From: Novosphingobium aquimarinum
Lineage (GTDB): Bacteria > Pseudomonadota > Alphaproteobacteria > Sphingomonadales > Sphingomonadaceae
Assembly (NCBI RefSeq): GCF_009746585.1
Contig: NZ_WRPO01000006.1
Location: 62,001 to 126,000 of the forward strand
Length of the DNA stretch: 64,000 nt
Direction of reading: 5' to 3'
Shown here piece by piece: positions 60,626-64,000 of this stretch. A model generated the notes under the pieces. That model worked only from the letters and a program-made list of their open reading frames with translations, was not told the origin of the DNA and searched no databases. Each line of letters starts with the position of its first letter. Positions within the stretch are counted from its first letter, which is position 1. The position numbers were made by a program, and so were the translations under genes.

Positions 60626-60660
60626 TCGTCATTCCCGCGAAGGCGGGAACCCATCTCCGG
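60626..60660. repeat. REP-like inverted repeat, left end of GIY-YIG cassette 2
   Basis: A 35-bp unit: TCGTCAT, stem TTCCCGC/GCGGGAA with loop GAAG, then CCCATCTCCGG. It is an inverted copy of 61005-61039, differing at one loop base. It ends 2 bp before the GIY-YIG stop codon. Confidence 0.92.
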
Positions 60661-60662
60661 CG

Positions 60663-60995
60663 CTAGCGGCGAAGAACCCGGCCCGATGCCAAGGGAGCAA
60701 ACCCCATATCGATCGCCAGATCCCGCCAGTCCGGGTTCGTTTCCTCGATCAGGGCGATCTTCCACGCCCTGTTCCATTTCTTGATCCGCTTCTCGCGCGT
60801 TATCGCAAATTCCATCGTCTCGTGCGGTTCGAACCAGACGAGGCGCCGCACGCCGTAGTCCTTCGTGAACCCATCTAGCAAGCCTTCGCGATGCTGGTGG
60901 AGCCTTGCCGGCAGGTTCGATGTGACCCCGCAATAGAGCGTGCCCTGGCGGTGTGAGGCCAGAAGATAGACCATCGGCTGCAGATCAGGCCGCAT
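60663..60995 (-). CDS. GIY-YIG nuclease-domain protein, cassette 2
   Basis: A 110-residue single-domain protein: [20 protein letters not shown] (GIY- and YIG-like strands), [11 protein letters not shown] (catalytic Arg region), [40 protein letters not shown] (conserved Glu, basic helix), [10 protein letters not shown]. By hand alignment it matches the 4281-4571 protein at about 43 of 86 residues without gaps. ATG 60995 or 60974 may be used. Both flanks are inverted REP-like units 2 and 9 bp away, so gene and repeats form one unit of about 414 bp. It is placed between rplT and pheS. Confidence 0.9.
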   Translation of the reverse strand: MRPDLQPMVYLLASHRQGTLYCGVTSNLPARLHQHREGLLDGFTKDYGVRRLVWFEPHETMEFAITREKRIKKWNRAWKIALIEETNPDWRDLAIDMGFAPLASGRVLRR

Positions 60996-61004
60996 GGGCT
61001 GGGT

Positions 61005-61039
61005 CCGGAGATGGGTTCCCGCTTTCGCGGGAATGACGA
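61005..61039. repeat. REP-like inverted repeat, right end of GIY-YIG cassette 2
   Basis: The reverse complement reads TCGTCAT, stem TTCCCGC/GCGGGAA with loop GAAA, CCCATCTCCGG: 34 of 35 bases match the left end at 60626-60660. It begins 9 bp before the longest GIY-YIG start. Confidence 0.92.
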
Positions 61040-61057
61040 AGAAGAGAGCTGAAAACG

Positions 61058-61093
61058 AAAAGGGGCGCGATCCTTGCCGGACCGCGCCCCTTT
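61058..61093. terminator. Terminator after rplT
   Basis: AAAAGGGGCGCG (61058-61069) pairs with CGCGCCCCTTT (61083-61093) around a 13-nt loop. On the minus strand the stem is followed by TTTCGTTTTC, fitting an intrinsic terminator for rpmI-rplT. It would cut off pheS-pheT from that promoter. Confidence 0.75.
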
Positions 61094-61118
61094 GCTGTCG
61101 TCAGCGAAGAGCTTCGGC

Positions 61119-61478
61119 TTACGCCGGCAGCGCCTTCTTGGCCTGCGCGATGACGGTGCTAAAGATCGCACTTTCGTTCATCGCCAGATCGGCCATCGTC
61201 TTGCGGTCGAGTTCGATCCCGGCGAGCTTGGTGCCGTGGATGAACTGCGAATAAGTCAGGCCTTCGGCGCGAACCGCGGCGTTGATGCGCTGGATCCAAA
61301 GGGCGCGGAAGTTGCGCTTCTTCACCTTGCGGTCACGATAGGCGTACTGGCCGGCCTTTTCGACAGCCTGGCGCGCGACGCGGATCGTGTTCTTGCGGCG
61401 GCCGCGGTAACCCTTGGCCTGATCCAGAATACGCTTGTGCTTGGCGCGTGTGGTCACGCCACGTTTGATACGGGACAT
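61119..61478 (-). CDS. rplT: 50S ribosomal protein L20
   Basis: A 119-residue L20: [80 protein letters not shown]. It binds 23S rRNA early in assembly and is essential. It follows rpmI by 13 bp. The usual upstream infC is not adjacent. Confidence 0.98.
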   Translation of the reverse strand: MSRIKRGVTTRAKHKRILDQAKGYRGRRKNTIRVARQAVEKAGQYAYRDRKVKKRNFRALWIQRINAAVRAEGLTYSQFIHGTKLAGIELDRKTMADLAMNESAIFSTVIAQAKKALPA

Positions 61479-61491
61479 TGGCTAGTACTCC

Positions 61492-61695
61492 TCAGTTGAG
61501 CCCGTAGGGCGCCCACTTCTTGATGACCTTGGCATCGGCGTCGGAAATGACTTCGGTGCCGCGGTTCTGGCGGATGTACTTGCCGTTATGGCTGATCAGG
61601 CGGTGACGCTTGCCGGCGACGCCGTGCTTCACCTTGCCCGTCGCGGTGATCTTGAAGCGCTTCTTCACACCGCTCTTGGTCTTCAGCTTGGGCAT
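61492..61695 (-). CDS. rpmI: 50S ribosomal protein L35
   Basis: A 67-residue L35: [50 protein letters not shown]. An AAGGAGA ribosome site is correctly spaced. First gene of the rpmI-rplT unit; the 164 bp upstream (61696-61859) carries its presumed promoter and no gene. Confidence 0.97.
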   Translation of the reverse strand: MPKLKTKSGVKKRFKITATGKVKHGVAGKRHRLISHNGKYIRQNRGTEVISDADAKVIKKWAPYGLN

Positions 61696-61859
61696 TTCGG
61701 TCTCCTTGTAAGGGACACGTCGATCCGGCCGTGGCAGCCCTTTTCGCCAGGCAGGACAGTGAGTCGTCCGATTAGGGGATTTCTCGCGTGTCGATTGAAG
61801 GGCGCGCCTTTAGTCAGGTCTTGCCGATAAAGCAAGCGGAACGGGCGCCCGACGCGCAA

Positions 61860-62285
61860 TCAGGTCCCGTTGCGCGTCCTCGCGAAGGCTGCCGATCCGG
61901 TCGCCTTGAGCCAGGAGGAGAAGTTTCCGCTGCGGATCGGCCGGGCAGCGGACGGCAGCGCGCCGTTCCAGATATACGCCTGCGCCGTGCGCCGAGACCC
62001 GCCGCGACACACGGTGCGCACGGCTCCGCGCCGGTATTCCCGCCCTTCGAAGCAGTCGAGCCGCGCCAGGTCCCCGCGCGCGAAGGCAAGGCGCAGCAGT
62101 GTCCCTTCGACCCGGCCGATCCCTGGCACCAGGGCGGGATACCAATGGTCGTCGGCCGCGATGGCATAGAGTGTGCCGGGCGCGCTCGCCGGCTGCGCCT
62201 CGGCCACGAAAGGCCTGAGCCAGCGGCTCATCCTTGTGTCGAGTTCGGGCTGCAGCGTCCCGTACACGAACAGGTCGATGCGCAT
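61860..62285 (-). CDS. Gamma-glutamylcyclotransferase/AIG2-like protein
   Basis: A 141-residue GGCT-fold protein. It begins MRIDLFVYGTLQPELDTRMS, where YGTL is the family signature, then APGTLYAIAADDHWYPALVP, RVEGTLLRLAFARGDLARLD (with the usual acidic residue in FEGREYRRGAV). The C-terminus is basic and Ser-rich. Substrate unknown; candidates are gamma-glutamyl amines or peptides. It lies 10 bp after the HisN-like gene on the same strand. Confidence 0.85.
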   Translation of the reverse strand: MRIDLFVYGTLQPELDTRMSRWLRPFVAEAQPASAPGTLYAIAADDHWYPALVPGIGRVEGTLLRLAFARGDLARLDCFEGREYRRGAVRTVCRGGSRRTAQAYIWNGALPSAARPIRSGNFSSWLKATGSAAFARTRNGT

Positions 62286-62295
62286 CGCCCCGACC

Positions 62296-63078
62296 TCAGT
62301 GATCGCAGGCGAGCGCCTCGATCACATCCTCGAGCCGCGCCGGATCGCCGATCGCGAGGACGTGGCCGTCACACCCCGCATGCAGGGGATCGCCGTTCCA
62401 GTCGCACATGGTGCCGCCGGCGCCTTCCACCACCGGGACGAGGGCAGCGAAGTCGTACAGCTTGAGCCCCGCCTCGCAGACCAGATCGATATGACCGCAA
62501 GCGAGCAGGCCGTAGTTGTAGCAATCCCCGCCCATCACCATCCGGCGATGATCGGTGCGGGCGGCCAGCGCCATGAAGTGGGCGCCTTGGTGGTCGTCGA
62601 AATAGTGCGGCCCCGTGGTGGCGATGCTGGCATCGGCCAGATCCTTGCACGCGGCCGTGCGGACCGGCGCCCCGTTGAACGTGGTCGGTTGCCCGGACGC
62701 GCCGATCCAGCGCTCTTTCGCGATCGGCTGGTCGATGACGCCCAGCACGGGAAAGCCATCGACGAGCAGCGCGATCAGCGTGCCGAAGATCGGGCGCCCG
62801 GCGATGAACGACACCGTGCCGTCGATCGGATCGAGCACCCACTGCCGATTGGTCTCGCCCGGCTTCTCGCCGAATTCCTCGCCAATGACGCCATCGCGAG
62901 GAACTTCGGCGGTCAGGATTCGCCGCATGGCCTCTTCGGCCTCGCGATCGGCGACCGTAACCGGCGAGGCATCCTGCTTGCGCTCCGAGCCGATCCCCGA
63001 GCGGAAGTGGGGCCGGATCGCAGCGCCGGCCGCATCGGCGAGGCGCAGCGCGAGCGCGATATCGTCATTCATGGTCAT
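62296..63078 (-). CDS. hisN: Inositol-monophosphatase-family phosphatase, HisN-like
   Basis: A 260-residue Mg2+-dependent phosphatase: VTVADREAEEAMRRILTAEV, VIGEEFGEKPG (metal Glu), WVLDPIDGTVSFIAGRPIFG (DPxDGT), YNYGLLACGHIDLVCEAGLK and LYDFAALVPVVEGAGGTMCD (GG.. Asp). The LYDFAALVPVVEGAGG pattern is that of the HisN histidinol-phosphatases of actinobacteria and alphaproteobacteria, the last-but-one histidine step; a plain IMPase role is the alternative. ATG 63078 is preferred, ATG 63072 is possible. Confidence 0.88.
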   Translation of the reverse strand: MTMNDDIALALRLADAAGAAIRPHFRSGIGSERKQDASPVTVADREAEEAMRRILTAEVPRDGVIGEEFGEKPGETNRQWVLDPIDGTVSFIAGRPIFGTLIALLVDGFPVLGVIDQPIAKERWIGASGQPTTFNGAPVRTAACKDLADASIATTGPHYFDDHQGAHFMALAARTDHRRMVMGGDCYNYGLLACGHIDLVCEAGLKLYDFAALVPVVEGAGGTMCDWNGDPLHAGCDGHVLAIGDPARLEDVIEALACDH

Positions 63079-63230
63079 GCCGCCTGTGTGGCGGTGCAAC
63101 GCGCGGTCGGTCAAGTGTTGACCGAAATGACTAACAAGGCTTAATAAAGTTTACGTGCGAGCCGCAAGACCTGCCTTGAATACTGTCAATATCAGATAAA
63201 TTACGGGCGTTACCCCAACACAACTTGAGG

Positions 63231-64000
63231 GTGAAAATCAGTTTAGTGTTGACTGGTACACACAAGAATGGTCAGGCGTTGAAACCTTCCATCGCGCACA
63301 CGCGCGATGGACAGCCGATTTCCTACAACCGCGCGCCGGCACCGGACCTCGCCCCGTGGATCGCTCGGCTCTATGTTACCAAAGTCGATCTTGGGGACGA
63401 GGTCATCAGTTGCGGTCTGCTCACCGATTGTGCGGCGGTCCGCATCAAGTTGTCGGGAACCTGGCAGGCCGAAACCGCTGGCGGTCCCAGGCGGTTCAGC
63501 CAGGCCGTATTGTTTTTCGGTCCCCAGACACATCGCATGCCGGTGCAGGTGCGCGACGGTTTCGTCAGCCTCGGCTTCATGATCCGGCCTGGAGCTTTTT
63601 CGGCGTTTCGCGGCCAAAAGGTCGCCGAATATCTCAACAAGATATCGCCAATCACGGAGCTCTCGAACCGGGATCTGTCTCCCGCCGACATTTTCACGGA
63701 TGACCTATCGCCGGAAGAATGGTTGCTTACGATCGAAGATGCCATCCGAAAACGGCTCGCAGACCGGGTCGATGCCCAAACTCATCCGGCGACGGCCTGC
63801 TTCGAGGCCATCGCGATGACGGACCCATCGGTCAGCATCGTCGAGGCGGCGGAGCGGTGCGGGGTTGATCGGCGGCAACTCGAACGAATCGTCCGCCGCG
63901 ATTTCGGGATGTCGCCCAAACAGGTCCTGCGACGTGCGCGTGCGCTCGATATGGCAAGCCATCTGCGCGGCGTGGCCGACGGCAGCGAGGGCGACGAGAT
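63231..64000 (+). CDS. AraC-family transcriptional regulator, 3' end outside window
   Basis: A frame open to the window end reads RDGQPISYNRAPAPDLAPWI, ARLYVTKVDLGDEVISCGLL, QAVLFFGPQTHRMPVQVRDG, FVSLGFMIRPGAFSAFRGQK and then an AraC-type HTH: VSIVEAAERCGVDRRQLERI, VRRDFGMSPKQVLRRARALD. The N-terminal domain resembles the DUF6597/ligand domain of sphingomonad AraC regulators. The start is uncertain: GTG 63231 has GAGG immediately before it, GTG 63246 is further away. Upstream DNA is AT-rich. At least 256 residues are present. Confidence 0.85.
   Translation, partial: MKISLVLTGTHKNGQALKPSIAHTRDGQPISYNRAPAPDLAPWIARLYVTKVDLGDEVISCGLLTDCAAVRIKLSGTWQAETAGGPRRFSQAVLFFGPQTHRMPVQVRDGFVSLGFMIRPGAFSAFRGQKVAEYLNKISPITELSNRDLSPADIFTDDLSPEEWLLTIEDAIRKRLADRVDAQTHPATACFEAIAMTDPSVSIVEAAERCGVDRRQLERIVRRDFGMSPKQVLRRARALDMASHLRGVADGSEGDE

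Noticed and set aside
60826..60846. GGTTCGAACC resembling a tRNA T-arm
   Set aside because: It lies inside the GIY-YIG coding sequence and no cloverleaf can be drawn around it; no tRNA gene was found anywhere in the window.

Overview
The window is about 64 kb of high-GC bacterial chromosome from an alphaproteobacterium, most likely Sphingomonadales (Erythrobacteraceae or Sphingomonadaceae). The pointers are a serine palmitoyltransferase with its own acyl carrier protein (sphingolipid synthesis), DivK, GapR, Usg, DUF1244, DUF2312, DUF3572, DUF4112 and DUF2793 proteins, a single-cysteine DksA, and a two-domain Gly-rich cold-shock protein. Most of the window is densely packed housekeeping DNA with many 4-bp stop/start overlaps. 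No rRNA, tRNA, CRISPR array or complete transposon was recognised.

Layout. 1-3.8 kb: 5' part of a YebC-like gene, CPBP protease, GapR, a 34-bp perfect inverted repeat, DUF1244, pyruvate kinase. 3.8-5.7 kb: accessory patch with a 36-residue membrane protein, REP-like palindromes, a GIY-YIG gene framed by inverted REP hairpins, an AT-richer gene broken by one in-frame stop, and a glyoxalase (VOC) remnant. 5.7-22.4 kb: YggS, a PEP-CTERM/choice-of-anchor A protein with a sigma-54-like promoter, TenI/ThiE-like protein, FtsK, DUF3857-transglutaminase-TPR protein, Kef-type antiporter, divergent Lrp/alanine dehydrogenase, thioesterase, oligopeptidase B, aminopeptidase P, cupin. 22.4-27 kb: EF-hand protein, OmpR-type regulator and sensor kinase, then a HerA-like ATPase. 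27-38.4 kb: PabB-PabC fusion, aminotransferase, pseudouridine synthase and ArfB in one chain; lipoproteins, PilZ, DksA, Sel1; a minus-strand chain DUF3572-HAD-RidA-GDPD-GNAT. 38.4-40.4 kb: DivK, ACP, serine palmitoyltransferase. 41-43.2 kb: Usg, a YqaA-like protein and a collapsed gene-transfer-agent (GTA) or prophage locus in which the terminase 5' part is joined to the DUF2793 3' part. 43.4-53 kb: OmpA-like protein, QueC, argD-argF-hslO, cold-shock protein, and an ammonium block (two P-II proteins plus Amt) with a perfect sigma-54-type promoter. 53-64 kb: EEP nuclease, prfC, SDR, epimerase, pheT, pheS, a second REP-framed GIY-YIG cassette, rplT, rpmI, GGCT-like protein, HisN-like phosphatase and a partial AraC-type regulator.

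The most unusual signal is a two-part element. Two diverged GIY-YIG proteins (about half identical by hand alignment) are each tightly bracketed by inverted hairpins whose outer end reads CGTCAT. The hairpins match within a cassette but differ between cassettes, and one pair shows a compensatory stem change. Two further hairpin pairs of the same design, at 5.5 and 40.5 kb, lack a gene. This resembles REP/REPIN elements and their RAYT enzymes, but with a GIY-YIG nuclease in the enzyme role; that functional link is inference. Second in interest are the GTA deletion scar, the sigma-54-like sites and the EF-hand two-component operon.
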